Shown here: positions 1 through 11,748 of the stretch, in pieces
Layout: each line of letters starts with the position of its first letter
How positions within the stretch are numbered: the first letter of the stretch is position 1
NCBI GenBank assembly: GCA_027946375.1
Contig: JAPEUT010000035.1
Location: forward strand, 62,001-126,000
Direction of reading: 5' to 3'
From: Neodidymelliopsis sp. IMI 364377
Lineage: Eukaryota > Ascomycota > Dothideomycetes > Pleosporales > Didymellaceae
Length of the DNA: 64,000 bases
Made by a program: the position numbers and the translations under genes
The notes under the pieces: generated by a model
Database searches by the model: none
Told to the model about the DNA's origin: nothing
The model's input: only the letters and a program-made list of their open reading frames with translations

Positions 1-1535
1 CTCGTAGCGCGTCTGGTAATCTCTGCCGGGAGCCGGAACGCCGAGATGCCTACGATACATCGGCGCGATCTAGGACAGACCATTGGCTAGCGTCAGGAAC
101 AAACGCTCACCCATATTGCCACCCTTCACGTCACTCACAAGGCGCTTTATCCTCATATCAACGCTGTTGGATATGGCTCCCCAAACCGAACAAGCTGTAT
201 GGTTCATGATTACTGCCCAGCAACTTCGCTGGTGCCTTACTAACCTCTGTTTCTTTTCTTGGACAGCAGCAAATTGTGCAGATAATGAAGAGGCAGTAAA
301 AGTCTCAACACACTGCATGGAACCAGGACGGAGGATGGAAATCAAATTTCAGCACTCAAGACCACTCAGGACTGCTTTGTCCTGGCAACATCGCATTGCT
401 GTAGCGCTTTTTTTGTCTACCCACTTTTGGTCACCGGGTATCCATGTGTGTGAAGAAGACAGCTCCTTCCCTTTCTTCCATACTATCCTCCACCCTCACT
501 ATTGCTCGAGATGCCAAGGCATTGCAGATATGTACAGTCGTTCGGCGAATCGTTATACCTGTCTGCTAAGGCTTTCTGATCAAGCATATACCGCCTGCAT
601 CCTGGTCTTGACTCCTTCTGGTAAGAAGCCTGTCGAACTAAAAAGACCTAATCGAATAAGTCGTCAAACCGGTGTTCCTCCTTCCTTTACCGGTTCCAAG
701 ACACGATAACATTTCTCTGTCCCTGCACAACTTTGGGCACAGCGATGCTTGAAGTTGATAGACTGCGAAGGTAGCAGGGTTAGGCACTTTGGTTCAAGTA
801 TCAACACTACCTTGGAAGAACTAGTCTTGAGTCGGGAAGAGTTCTAGAATAGTGCGGCTGATTTCGAGTTCCACCATCATGCTATAATTCGCGAATCCTG
901 TAGCCGCAACAGACACTATTAACCGCAGCCAAATTCGATCTGGACATTTTTCATAGGAAATGTTGTTGCTGATCAACAACCTTGCTAAACAATCTTAGAT
1001 CTTCTGCGCCCTGCTAGAAACACTATTACGCCCTCGCCGTTGTCCCCAGTCACGAACAACGTCGCTGAGGCGTCGACTTTCGAATCGCTACCATCACCAT
1101 CACTTCCAACTGCAAACAAGGAGAGGTATTACGATCACAAAAAAAGAAAGCGAGAAGATATGTCCATAACTCTGCTTACTAAGCGGAGTCGGGGGGATGG
1201 TCCGCCCGGCATGCGGACTCGGAACAACTATCACGTTACGAAAGCGTACTCTCTGCAGACAGCGACCATTTGCACGTGTAAGGCGTACGGCCTGTCCCGC
1301 CCGCGGCGATCTTTACGATCAAACGAGCTTTCTATTCTGTATGAAAGATTTCGGCAGTACAGTTGTCCCGATCACACAGCACTTTTAGTGAACTTTGACT
1401 TATGCTTGGTCAAAAGTTTGGTCTAGAAGCCTTTGCGGACTATATGGTTCGGATGCAGCTTGTTGAATGGCACCACTCTCTGCAAGCACCAACCTTATTC
1501 TTTCTTCCCTTCGAGTCCTCCAAATCAACAACAGA
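1..1535. other. Left edge, no supported gene
   Basis: Open frames exist here (for example a plus-strand frame from about 83 to 709 and another from 1040 to 1426), but they start at non-ATG codons or show no domain, signal peptide or splice structure that I recognise. The last few hundred bases presumably contain the promoter of the SDR gene that starts at 1536. Confidence 0.4.
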
Positions 1536-2472
1536 ATGGCAGCTAAGACAGTCCTCATCACTGGCTGCAGCGCCGGCGGCATTGGCTCAGCACTCGTTCT
1601 TTCTTTCCAGCGTCGTGGCTATATTGTCTACGCCACAGCGCGGTCTCTCGGAAAGATGGCTGATCTTGCCTCACTCCCTAACGTGTACATACTGGAGCTT
1701 GACGTCACCAATCCCTCTTCGATAATCTCAGTAGCCGAGGAGCTTGAAGGTCGTACTGGTGGCACGCTGGATGTTCTTGTCAACAACGCTGGGCAGCAAT
1801 ACATCATGCCAGTGTTGGATGTGGACATCGAGACTGCAAAGAACTTATTCGAAGTCAACTACTGGGGTCCCTTGCGTACGATCCAAGCTTTCAGTGCAAT
1901 GTTAATCCGGGCACGAGGATGCATCGTAAACATTGGCTCTGCAGCTGGAGTACTTGCCGTCCCAATGCAAAGTAAGTAATCGCAGCCAGGTTATAGGGAA
2001 ATACTAATAGCTCTTGAGGTCAATATAACGCCTCCAAAGCAGCAATCAATACACTATCGGAGACTGTTCGCTTCGAGCTTGAGCCCTTGAATGTTCGTGT
2101 GGTCACTCTGGTAGCTGGGAACGTGAACTCACGCATGTCTGCTGGCGAAAATGGTTCACCACCTGCCGTGCTCCCTCTCAACTCGCACTATAAATCCATT
2201 GAGAAAGACGTTGCAACAGTAACGAAATACAAGGACATGGACACAACGGAGTTTGCTGATGCAGTGGTGGGTGCTGTGACAGTGGGCGCGGCAGGAAAGA
2301 TCTGGAAGGGTGGGAACATGACCGTGGTGAGGTGGCTTGTACCAATCATGCCATCGTTTATATACGTATGTCCGCACCCCTATTTTCTACCCACACTGAC
2401 TTATCAACTCGCCAGGATCGGATAATGGTGTCATTAGGGCGAGGGTTGGACCATATGCCGAAGCTGTCTTGA
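1536..2472 (+). CDS. Short-chain dehydrogenase/reductase, AYR1-like
   Basis: Classical SDR, 279 residues after removing introns 1972-2018 and 2366-2415; phases agree and both introns have GTAAGT/GTATGT donors. Seen in the sequence: the Rossmann motif TGCSAGGIG (residues 9-17), NNAG (83-86), catalytic Ser135 in NIGSAAG, and YNASK with Tyr148 and Lys152. Tyr148 is recreated only by splicing at 1971/2019, which supports the model. The sequence most resembles fungal 1-acyl-dihydroxyacetone-phosphate reductases (NADPH-dependent, lipid droplet/ER), but close SDR paralogues act on other carbonyls, so the substrate is inferred. ATG 1536 was chosen because it lies directly before the Rossmann strand; the frame is open further upstream without conserved sequence. 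Confidence 0.9.
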
Positions 2473-2986
2473 CCTGCCTTAGATAGTCGGGTGGTCGCAA
2501 TTTCAGAAGGTGATGGCTATGTAGCCAGTTCTAATCGTACGATTTGTTCCTGTCAAGCTAGGATCCTCAGCGACAAGTAGCAAAGTGGGCGGGTTCAGGA
2601 ATAGTGGACAACGATGAGCTCGGGTATGTTATGCGTAACATGTATCTGCATGGTGATGAACGCACTATATACACATGAATGAGTTTCTTGAGTCTTGCTG
2701 TACGTGTTCATAGTGCCTGCATCAGTTTGTGATGTTATATAGATTCCATGTATGAACAATGTAGGCACCACGGCTCATAGCGAAGAAGACAACCCTTGAC
2801 CCAGCGGCGCCCTCCAGGCCATAGTACCGGTGTCTCCTTAGGGACAACCTACGGCGAGTAACCAGTCACCGATTACAATTTAGATGTATCAAACTTTGCG
2901 AGATTAAACTACATTTTCGTATATACTGTTTACAGGAATTTGGCTTTCAAGGTGGAAGAGCGAGAACACTGTGACCACAACCCCGT
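2473..2986. other. Convergent intergenic region
   Basis: Lies between the 3' ends of the SDR gene (plus) and the GMC gene (minus). It should hold both 3' UTRs and terminators; I see no other gene. Confidence 0.6.
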
Positions 2987-4884
2987 CTACCTGGCCTTGA
3001 TGATATCGGCCGCTTTCTCAGCTATACCGTACATTGTTGCTTGCAGATGGCAAGCCGGGATGAGAGGGATGATTGATGCATCGATGATGGAAAGATGCTG
3101 GGTACCGTACACCAAAAGCTTATCATTCACACAGCCACCGGCATGCTCAGGCATCATCGGGCACGAACCAGATGAATGTGCAAGTGTAGGAGATAGCGAG
3201 CCCTGTGCAAGAAGCGCATTGAAAATATCATCGTCTGTAGAGTACTTTGAGCCAGGTACAAGCTCAGAGATCTTGAAGTGGTCGAGCACAGGTTGCGCCA
3301 TAACACTGCGGTAGAAGCGAAGACCGATACCGATGATACTGCGATCGACCGGATTCACAAACGCATTGTGGGTAACATCTGGTGGACCGGTGGGGTTGGA
3401 CGGGTTGAGGTAGACTGTGCCACGAGACAAAGGCTTCTCAACACCTACCACATTGAAAGAGTCATCGGACTGCACGCCATACTCTGCGACAGCAGCATCA
3501 GAGCGCGTGAAAAGATTGGCGATAATTTCGCGCTGGCGAGCAAAACCCTTCAGTAACTTCTTGTTACTCTTGTAGATAGCAGGCAGATATGCCTCATCCT
3601 TCTGGCTCTTTATGCTGCGAATGATGGCGTCTGTACTCTCGACCATGTTGGGCAGCGGGATAAATGCAAGGGCATTGCCGCGAGCATATGTGTAGGGACC
3701 GGTCTTGTGCTGAACGTATTCCTGCCAGGCGGAGGCGTTGTAAGTAGCATTGGTACCCAGCGAGTTCGGGATCAGGTTGTCTGTCGTAGTGTTGTACAGT
3801 ATTGTCGCATATGGATGATCTTGGTAGTTAGAGCCTACCGCATCCGATTCGACACGTACCTTTACGCCAGCAGCCTCAAGAACCGATTTGGGACCAATAC
3901 CACTGAGCTGCAAGAGCTTGGGAGTTTGGATGGCACCAGCGGCAAGGATGACCTCTCTCTTAGCGTAGACTGTGGAAGAGCGGCCAGTAGCATTGTCAGT
4001 GATGTCAACACCCTTTGCCATTGTTGGCTTTTTCTTGTCGTCGAACCTAATCTGAGTGGCAGTTGTCTTTGTGAGGACCTTTAGATTGGTGCGCGAGGTG
4101 AAGGGGTCGAGGTAGGCGTACCGAGCATGCGCTCGTCGGCCGGTTGTTTTGTCCATAGTGTTTGGGTACCATGAAGCGCCGTAAGCCTCGCCGTTGTTGC
4201 CGTCCACAGGGATATGAACACCTGAGGCATTCCATGCCGACCAATTGTCTTTGACATCTTCGAATTGGCTGTCAGTAATGCTGACTGTCAATGGGCCGTT
4301 GCCATAAGTGCTCTGGTCCCAGGTGATACCAAACTCCTTCGCAACTTTTTCAGACGGAGGCTGGAAGGTCACGCCCTTCTTGAAGTAGGGCTCCATCCCT
4401 GCCCAACCCCAGCCATTGTTACCCAGAGCTTCCCACGCGTCGTAGTCAGCTGCTGAGCCTCGATCGTATACCATGCCATTAATGACTGATCCGCCCCCAA
4501 GAACCTTTGCCACTGCGACAGGGTAGCTTGCACCACCGAGTCCGGGTTCTGGCTTTGAGTTGATATCAGTCCACAGTAAGCTGGCGCTTCCAGCGAAATC
4601 GTTGGTCTTGTATGGAATCATAGTCTGGTCATTGTCGACAGATCCACCGCTCTCAATGACGAGGATGGACTCTGCAGTTGCTGTTAACCAACATTTCTCG
4701 AGCTCCAGGAACGTTGGCGCATACTGGTCTTATCCTCGCTCAATCGATTTGCCACAACGAGTCCCGTAAGTCCACCTCCAACAATAACATAGTCATACTC
4801 TTGTGACACGGATGCCGCGAGAATAGGGGAGATAATGACAGCAAACACCTGAACGGCGACGGTCAAACGGGACAACACAGCCAT
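2987..4884 (-). CDS. Secreted GMC-family FAD oxidoreductase
   Basis: Glucose-methanol-choline flavoenzyme of 617 residues, with one intron at 4681-4724. ATG 4884 gives a clean signal peptide (hydrophobic core about residues 7-22, AAS near 23-25); the frame upstream opens only with a GTG. Domains seen: dinucleotide motif VGGGLTG near 35-41, VIE at the end of strand 2 (restored by splicing), the GMC signature region GGGSVINGMVYDRG, and the second signature around GAIQTPKLLQLSGIG. The active-site pair is His about 555 (HSSGSC) and His about 598 (CHLQAT), 43 residues apart as in glucose oxidase. Known for the family: oxidation of alcohols or sugars, often outside the cell. The exact substrate (aryl alcohol, glucose, choline-like) cannot be read from the sequence. 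Confidence 0.93.
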
Positions 4885-4963
4885 TCTCAAGGCCCAGGGT
4901 GATGTCAAAAAGAATGTACTGGGTTGGGTTGAGGAACGCGCATAAAAGCGTGACACTAATTGA

Positions 4964-4970
4964 CTTTATA
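4964..4970 (-). promoter_or_regulatory. TATA box of the GMC gene
   Basis: Minus-strand TATAAAG lies 80 bp upstream of ATG 4884, a sensible spacing for a fungal promoter. It also argues against translation from the GTG further upstream. Confidence 0.5.
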
Positions 4971-6587
4971 CAAGCAAGCGATGGTTTGACGTTGATCGAT
5001 CAATCCCAACGCCACGTGGGATAGGCCGGCAGTTCTATGCATCCCTTTTCTCCTATGCTCCTTTGGATTAGGTCGGTAACGAAGGGCCGGAAAGCACTGG
5101 ATGGGGCCAGGGTTCATTGACGGTTGTGCCGCTCTCACAACGGCCCACTGATCTAAAGTCGGACTGGCTTCCGCACGTACCACTCGATTAGCTTGGTGCT
5201 CATGTCGATAAAGGGTCTTACAAGTTGCATGGACACCAGAAAGATATGATGAAAAGGGGTCACATGGCGACTTTCGAAGTCACAGTAAGGCATGGTAACT
5301 TGTACCGTTCTTGTCTCAAACGCCTCTCAAAGTAGCGCGCATCATGCATAGCGCAAGACGGCTTGTGATGACCGCAGTGTCTTGCCTAAGTCACGTGAAA
5401 CCTCCATTCTAGGTATTAAACGCTGCAGGTCGAGAACATACCCAGTCAACAACCTCGGTCTCAAATCTTGCTGATCATACTTGAGCTACACACCCATACC
5501 CGTGACAGTTGGCTTTCTCCACCACGGGAATCGATCTCTTTCGAAAATTTCGTTGTTTGTGTTGGCGCTAACCCATTGTGCAAGCGACCCGATGATGGAT
5601 GATCCTTCGCGCGCACGGTAGGCAAATTAGCAGAATCCTCTACGGTCCAACATATCGCCACTAGATGGCCGCGGTGCGCGTTGGAAGTCCCTCACTCTAG
5701 CTGGATCACACTTCACGGTAGTAACCTGTCTGTATTTGGAGTTGTTCGTGCAACAAAATATCCATGGTCCCTGAGACATCACGCAGGAACCATGATTTGC
5801 GTGCAGAACAAACAGAGGTCTCGCCTCAGCCGAGCAATATCACAAGACAGACGGCTCGGCTCCCAATCCTGAAGGAACTCTTCCTGGAGTTTCCAAGAGC
5901 CAGCCAGCGTTAGTGTAATAGCCAGACCAAACTGCCGTCTGTTAGGCCAGATGCTTGGTGTCCCTTATCGTGATCGTTCGATCAATCTGCTAGAGCTCAA
6001 GATTCTGCAAATTCAGAGCGATTCTCGGCAAAGTCAAATAACTCAGGCCAAGATAAAATACAATTTCCAAGAAGAATGTCTTTCTATGCCCCTAGCTAAC
6101 ATCACCATGGTTGTCGTGTCCACATCATCCAAGTTGGCGTTGGTAGTTTTCAGGCCGGCATCGTGACAGGCTGCGTGCGATACGGGACCCATCGAGGGGC
6201 CTTGAGCGGGTAGCGTCTGGAGACTATCTCATCATATACGGGTGCGATTCATGCAGTCTCATGACCCGTTTCTGATGTCCAATCAGTGCAAGTTGTACTA
6301 GCTACAACACTGTTCCAACCCTGTGGGTAAAGATCCCGAAAGCACTTCCGTGTTGCTAGCTACACCAAAGCGGCGCTCCAAAACTGTTAAACAGATTAGA
6401 TTATGGGTGCCTGAATGGTGCTATCCTCTTCGTGACTACGATGTTGCATACCAAGGGACAGCATCCGAGCCGTCAACTGATGGAGGCTGTTCCAGAGGAG
6501 AAAGACCATATACAATGCCTCACAGGACCTCCCCAGACTGACGGGCTACCTCATTTGTTTGCCTTCGCATATATCACACTTACCGCG
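4971..6587. other. Divergent intergenic region, about 1.6 kb
   Basis: Separates the divergently transcribed GMC oxidase and rhodopsin-like gene and must contain both promoters. The short frames inside it carry no recognisable motif. Confidence 0.5.
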
Positions 6588-7963
6588 ATGGACAACGACC
6601 CTACCATACCGGAGCAATGGCCAGATCAAAGACTCAGAATCATGATTCCGACCTGGACCTTGTTGATCATCAGCACTATGTTCATTACGTGGAGAGTGGT
6701 GTATGGAATTGTGCAAAAGCGCAGCTTTATAGCATCTGACTACCTGTTAATCATCGCTGCGGTAAGTGGACGAGCCCATTCGTTTGGTTGCCGCCTGAAA
6801 CTTATGTTGTTAGGCACTCAATATCATTGCACAATCCATGTCTCAAGTTCAGATTGAAGCCGGTCTGGGGCGTCACTTTATGGATCCATCCGTGGTGCCA
6901 AACCTCATGCGTTTTGCATACTATCTTTGGATCGCGCAGATTGTCAACATTATGGCGGTGGCTTTCATCAAGTGGTCTATTTGCGCTTATCTCCTGGCCC
7001 TGAACTTCTCCAAATACTACAGGATCATTGTATGGCTGTCCATCTTGATGGTGACAGCCTGCAACTTTCTGGCACCAGTCCTGACTCTCTTCGGCTGTGG
7101 TATGTAATTTCCAGGTCACAAATGTCAGTCATACAGACGCTGACTTCGCGACCAATCATCTAGTTCCCTTCGAAACGAATTGGAACCTTACCATCCCGCC
7201 GGAAAGGTGCTGGGCTTACAAATCACTAGGCCTGGCATACACGCAGGGTATCTCCAACATCATCACAGATGCGATGTACATGGCAGCGCCAATTATCTAT
7301 CTCTCAAGAGTGCAGCTGTCTAAGAGGACACAACTCGGTATTCGCATTGTGTTCCTGCTCAGTATCCCGTAAGTTTAATCCACGACGCATGAAGAGATGA
7401 ACGCATTGCATGTTCCCGAGAGCTGAAACGCTAACACAAATTGACCGAACAGTGCTATGGTATGTTCCATCTTCAAGACCATCGAATTGAAGGTCATCTA
7501 CACCAGTCAAGACCCTACATGGGACGGCGTCAACCTCTCCATATGGTCATCGGTCGAAGCCTCCATCGGTATACTCATCGCGTCCCTGCCTCCGTTGCGC
7601 AAAGCGTTCGACCATCTTTTCCAAAATGTTTTCCCTTCCATCTTACAGAGCTCAAATCACAAGACTTCTCAGCATAGCTTTGGCACTTCCAGCCATGGTA
7701 ACATCCGAATGAACACGTTTCTGAATAGCAAAGCATATCACAGCCGTCTTGGTGGTGAGTCTGTCCTAGACAACGATGGCGACAGCGACCGCGCCATTCT
7801 GGAGGACGAAGAGGGCAAGGGCACCGGTATCATGAAGACCATGAAGGTCACTGTCTCCAAGGAAGCAAGAACTTCTAGTTCAAAGATATCAGAGGCATCG
7901 CAGAAGCAGAGCAACGACTGGGCACCACCACACCCGGATAAGAATAGCCATCACGCGTTGTGA
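6588..7963 (+). CDS. Seven-TM rhodopsin-fold membrane protein (PTH11-like)
   Basis: Four exons joined over introns 6762-6813, 7100-7163 and 7369-7452 give a 391-residue protein with consistent phase. It has a short N terminus, about seven hydrophobic segments (first at about 19-40), conserved features of the fungal 'rhodopsin domain' integral membrane family such as the FGC...NW...P..CW region around the second splice junction, and a hydrophilic cytoplasmic tail of about 90 residues rich in Ser, Lys and Asp. Family members include PTH11-class GPCR-like receptors and proteins encoded in mycotoxin clusters; ligands are mostly unknown. No CFEM domain is seen at the N terminus, so it belongs to the CFEM-less subgroup. 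Plasma-membrane location is inferred. Confidence 0.88.
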
Positions 7964-8651
7964 ACGATTTGTTCTACAAAGTTCTTACAACCTGATACCA
8001 AAGTGAAATCACTTCCATGCTCATCACGGAAGTAGCAGTAGTGCATAAACAGATAAACAGAGAGAGCGCAGAAGCGGCGGCAGTGATGATCTCCGTAGTA
8101 ATAGAAGTGGGGATGATGGCTGTGGTGGAGGCGATCAGGGAGAAGGTTACGGAGGGTCGTCTGGATTAGCAAGACATTCAGTCAAACATGTTCGTAAGTC
8201 ATCGCGACCTGCAGTCTGATAGTACATTAACCATTCTCATAGCAACCATGACAGCTATATGCTTAGCTGGTGAGGGTCAAATACTCATTGCAAGCAGCGA
8301 TAGAAGTGATGCGACGTCGGATGTCTCGAAGCTTAGAAAAACAGCAAGCCTTGTCGCCCTAAATAGGCATCGTAAATGCCAACCCCGAGCCCACAGCGAA
8401 ATACGTCGCGGCCATTCAACATAGTCCGGCATCAATACTACTTTATTGTAGGCTCAGAGTCTGCTGATCACAGGCGGCATCATGGAAGATAATGGTCTGC
8501 ACCGTCAACTCGAAGTTGTAAATTATAGTCCTGGGCATCAAGGTTACACACTTGACGATACGTCCATTTTCGTACACACTTACACCATGAAATTGGATGT
8601 GCTATGGAGTCATCACACTCTCAAGCAAGACCTGCCTTGTCTATATCATCG
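7964..8651. other. Intergenic, purine-rich 3' flank
   Basis: Contains the 3' ends of two convergent genes. A purine-rich stretch near 8040-8160 creates a minus-strand His/Tyr-rich frame that looks like a composition artefact. Confidence 0.5.
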
Positions 8652-9086
8652 TCATTGGTCATTGTCGACTTTGGCCTGCTGTTGCTGGGACTCTTCTAAC
8701 TGCGCCAATGCCTTCTTTTTCTGCTCCTCGCCCATGGGTCGCGGTAGCAAACTGGGGTCAGGGTGCCAAAGTTCCTCATGTGATGCCTTAGATCCATCAG
8801 CGTCCTCAAGCTCTGGCGTGAGCGCGCGGTAGTCTGGCGGAACGCGATCCAAGAACGCTTTCACTAGCTGCGGGCGCAAGCCTACTGCATCGAGGACTGC
8901 ACGATCCGCCGATAGAGTTCGGAGAACACCGTCTTTCCCGAGCGATATGACGCTGAGAGGATCTTTATTGAACTTTGCAAGAATTGCCGTCACTTCTTGT
9001 TGGTCAGGATGATTGCGATCGTAGGTATGAGGCGGATTCGATGGTGGCTCCGACGAAGTTGGCGCAGATGAAGTGGTTGAAGTCAT
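8652..9086 (-). CDS. Small hypothetical protein with GxDGVLR domain, non-secreted
   Basis: A 144-residue protein, intronless, starting at ATG 9086. There is no signal peptide: the N terminus is Ser/Thr/Pro-rich (1-20). The central block, about residues 45-115, contains LGKDGVLRTLSADRAV and then a downstream ALTPEL...DG...LWHPDPSLLP region; the C terminus is Lys/Gln-rich, probably helical. The same block arrangement (SVGPDGVLRS, then VSALVQGT.IDG...LLLNPSEKP) occurs in the secreted protein encoded divergently at 9694-10335, so the two look like distant paralogues. An alternative upstream Met (9140) would add 18 residues. Function unknown; I recognise no named family with certainty. Confidence 0.6.
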   Translation of the reverse strand: MTSTTSSAPTSSEPPSNPPHTYDRNHPDQQEVTAILAKFNKDPLSVISLGKDGVLRTLSADRAVLDAVGLRPQLVKAFLDRVPPDYRALTPELEDADGSKASHEELWHPDPSLLPRPMGEEQKKKALAQLEESQQQQAKVDNDQ

Positions 9087-9693
9087 TTTGTGTTGAATCC
9101 AGCGCAATTGAGATATTTTCGAAAGAGTTTGGTCGAACATTGGACGCTCAGTAACCAACTCTTCTTGTAGCTGAACATGGCAAAAACCGGTTTTCAACAT
9201 CACGTGGGCTGATTGCCACCATGCTGACACTCGGCAGTCCAACCAACAATCCTTCTCCGTCTTGTCACGTCTTGGCACGCATGCCTCGGCCCGAACCGGG
9301 CAGGAGCCAAGAGATTGCTGAAACAGTGACGAGAGGCAAAGGAATCACTCCCTGGATTTATGACAATCCCATGCACCCTTTCGGAATATGGTCAGATCTT
9401 ATCAGATGATACTCAGTCAGGCAACCAAAGGCCCAATAAAACTGGTGAGGGGAAACGTCCTGGAATGGTAACTGCCAATGGTACCTCTATGGAATACCTC
9501 TTCTACAGTCCGAGATGCAGCTTTCAGGATACGATGTCCGAGTCCACCGTATCACACTTTTCCAAGACATGCTTAGAGAGAGATTATGTATAAAAGCTGG
9601 ATCGACGAAGCTCTGCAAAGCTGAAATCTTAACTTCACAAAGAAAAAAACAATTCTCTTTGACTTGTATCAGTCACGGGGCGAGAATCCAAGA
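9087..9693. promoter_or_regulatory. Bidirectional promoter region
   Basis: This 607-bp stretch separates the two divergently transcribed genes that share the GxDGVLR domain, so they may be co-regulated. A TATA box for the plus-strand gene lies at 9589. Confidence 0.45.
9589..9596 (+). promoter_or_regulatory. TATA box of secreted-protein gene
   Basis: TATAAAAG sits 98 bp upstream of ATG 9694, consistent with a strong regulated fungal promoter. Confidence 0.6.
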
Positions 9694-10335
9694 ATGTTGG
9701 GCAAATACTACCTTGCGTGCACTGTTGCCATGCTCCCTGTTGTAAGTTTTGATTGCCTTCACAGAAGCACTACGTAAGCTTACACAATGAAAAAGATCGG
9801 GGCCAGCGCAATCAACCGGGCACAATCTCCTGCAAGCATTCGTTATGTTGAAGGGTCCTTTACAGATGTTATCAAAGACCTCAAGACAGAGGCTACCGGA
9901 GCACTGAGTGTCGGACCCGACGGTGTTCTTCGTAGCTTCGCAGGCAACCTGGAAGTCATCGATTACCGTCAGCTAGACCCTGAGCAGGTCCTGTGGTTCG
10001 GCAAGCAACAGCTCAGTGCCTGGGCGAACGATGCTGTCATACCGGATTCAGTATCCGCTTTGGTACAAGGTACCATTGACGGCCGACTTGTCACAGATGA
10101 AGATCTTCTTCTGAACCCCAGTGAGAAGCCAAAGATTGGAAAGAAGCATTCTTCCACCCAGAGCGAGAAACGAAACGCAGAAGATCTATTCATTCGCCAA
10201 TCAGGCGCTTGTGCTGGCAGCTATTGCGAGAGCATTAATGTTTGTATTCCGAGGGGTTGCATGGCCTGCTTTTTTCCTAATGGTCCACCTGACGGTCGCT
10301 GCCTGGACCCCAACCCTAACCTTCCACCTCGATAG
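9694..10335 (+). CDS. Secreted Cys-rich protein, candidate effector
   Basis: ATG 9694 opens a 16-codon exon; splicing 9742-9795 joins it in phase to the long frame and yields a 195-residue precursor with an ideal signal peptide (hydrophobic 5-16, cleavage after IGASA at 21). Without this exon the frame starts at MKK and has no signal. The middle (about 45-115) matches the GxDGVLR block of the neighbouring gene at 8652. A dibasic Lys-Arg at 141-142 could be cut by Kex2, releasing a C-terminal peptide of 53 residues with six cysteines (about 155, 160, 166, 171, 174, 185), suggesting three disulfides. Secretion and disulfides are inferred; function is unknown. Candidates are an effector, an antimicrobial peptide or a signalling peptide. 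Confidence 0.75.
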
Positions 10336-10928
10336 ATTTGAAGATCAGTTCAGCATAAGATGGATTCAGGATCAAGAAGTTTCTCGTCAGCTTTAGTTTT
10401 GATGTGGAATGTATGTACGTGCAAACGTTTGGTAGTCGACGCTGCTTCCTTGCCGCGTGATTTTCCCGCCATAGTCTTGTATCCTCCGTAGATTACTGTC
10501 CATAGTGCGAGGTATAGACGTTCAAGCCTCCTTATATATTGAATGCATCGAGTCTGGATACAAGTGACCCCTGAGAGCTAATGAGGACTCACTGATCAAG
10601 AAAATTTTGGCCAAGCGACTGCAAACGATCAGAAAACATACCTATACCCCCGATATGAGCTGCGGAGAAAAACACAGAATGTCTAAAATTTCGTGACGCC
10701 GTTATCCACAGTCGTTCCCCAACGGTGCTGATGCGCTTGCTCGTCCTGAAATCTGGTACGACCAAGGCCAGCATTGCAGACATCACAGACTTCTGGTGGG
10801 CCCACACTCTGTATGTACGTATGAGGTATACCCAATGTCAGTGTCATTTGATCGAACGATCTTTTCTACAGACGCTATGGTACTGTTGATGGAACGACAA
10901 TCAATGCTATAGCATGGAATAATGCGCG
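10336..10928. other. Intergenic, no gene seen
   Basis: Contains the 3' flank of the secreted-protein gene. Short frames on both strands show no recognisable domain; part of it may be eroded sequence belonging to the HET relic just downstream. Confidence 0.4.
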
Positions 10929-11186
10929 GTGGGAGTCTTTGACAAACTACGCTACGAACCCATGAACATATATATCCAGGCAATGATGGAATCAATTCAG
11001 AAAAGCACCTTGTCTGCATCGGACACGATGTTCATCACCCCTATTGACTGTACTGCATGCTGGAAAGAGCGATGGCTGGTTAAGACTGCGAGAGGTGTAG
11101 TAGGACTTGGCCCAGCGGCCGCGGAGCAGGGTGGCACAGTAGCTTTCTTTTCACAATTTACAGCACCTGCAATCCTCCGGCCATAA
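10929..11186 (+). pseudogene. Relic of a HET-domain protein C terminus (tentative)
   Basis: The frame from 10929 to the TAA at 11184-11186 ends in a segment resembling the conserved C-terminal part of fungal HET (heterokaryon incompatibility) proteins: a basic residue followed by TARGVVGLGPAAAEQGG, then a hydrophobic strand and PAILRP. In intact family members this reads roughly T..G..GLGP...GD..... and a hydrophobic stretch ending in LRP. There is no ATG-led exon upstream and no HET domain core in the preceding kilobase, so if the match is right this is a fragment. Recognition is from memory of the family pattern; a profile search is needed. Confidence 0.42.
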
Positions 11187-11748
11187 AGTAAATTTGAGTT
11201 CATTAGTTTGATGTTGATGCCATCAGTTCCTGACAAACGGGCTCTTGCAGCACGATGTCGTAGTTTTAGTCTGTGTTGGAGCAAAACTTAAATGCGGAAA
11301 CAGACGAATTAGCAGCACACGACTCGTGTAACTCATAGTCAGTCTAAGCATAGTCATGGTGTCTTAGTAAAGCAGAACAGAGAACCGTCCTTAATTGGAC
11401 AATGCTTATAAAGTAACTGGAGAGAGGTAAGCCAAACATCAATGTCAACACAGCACATGCGAACGTTCTGAAGACTGAACATGGGGCTCTAAGACACAGA
11501 GAAATATAAGGTGGGTGGAAGAAGGAAGGCAGGTAGAAAGTGTGTTGAGCGTCGCCGTCGCCAAAGGTACCAGGAGAAGAGTGCGAGTCCGGACGAGGAT
11601 GGGAAGCATGCGCTTCCTGTCTGGTGTCTGAACCAGTTCGCATTTCTAGTAGAATTGACTATCGGATTTGTACCTAAAAGAGACAGTGCAGCGACAGTTG
11701 TGATAGATCACTACGAGAATACTAAGACCTTCCATCGCAATATTGGGG
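11187..11748. other. Intergenic, no gene seen
   Basis: Lies between the HET-like relic and the 3' end of the RNase T2 gene. Nothing recognisable on either strand. Confidence 0.45.

Noticed and set aside
83..709. 208-codon plus-strand open frame near the left edge
   Set aside because: It starts at TTG, has no recognised motif, and has no signal peptide, splice sites or composition typical of the real genes here.
4885..4956. N-terminal extension of the GMC protein
   Set aside because: The frame begins at GTG, not ATG, and lies directly at the inferred TATA/TSS region. ATG 4884 gives a proper signal peptide.
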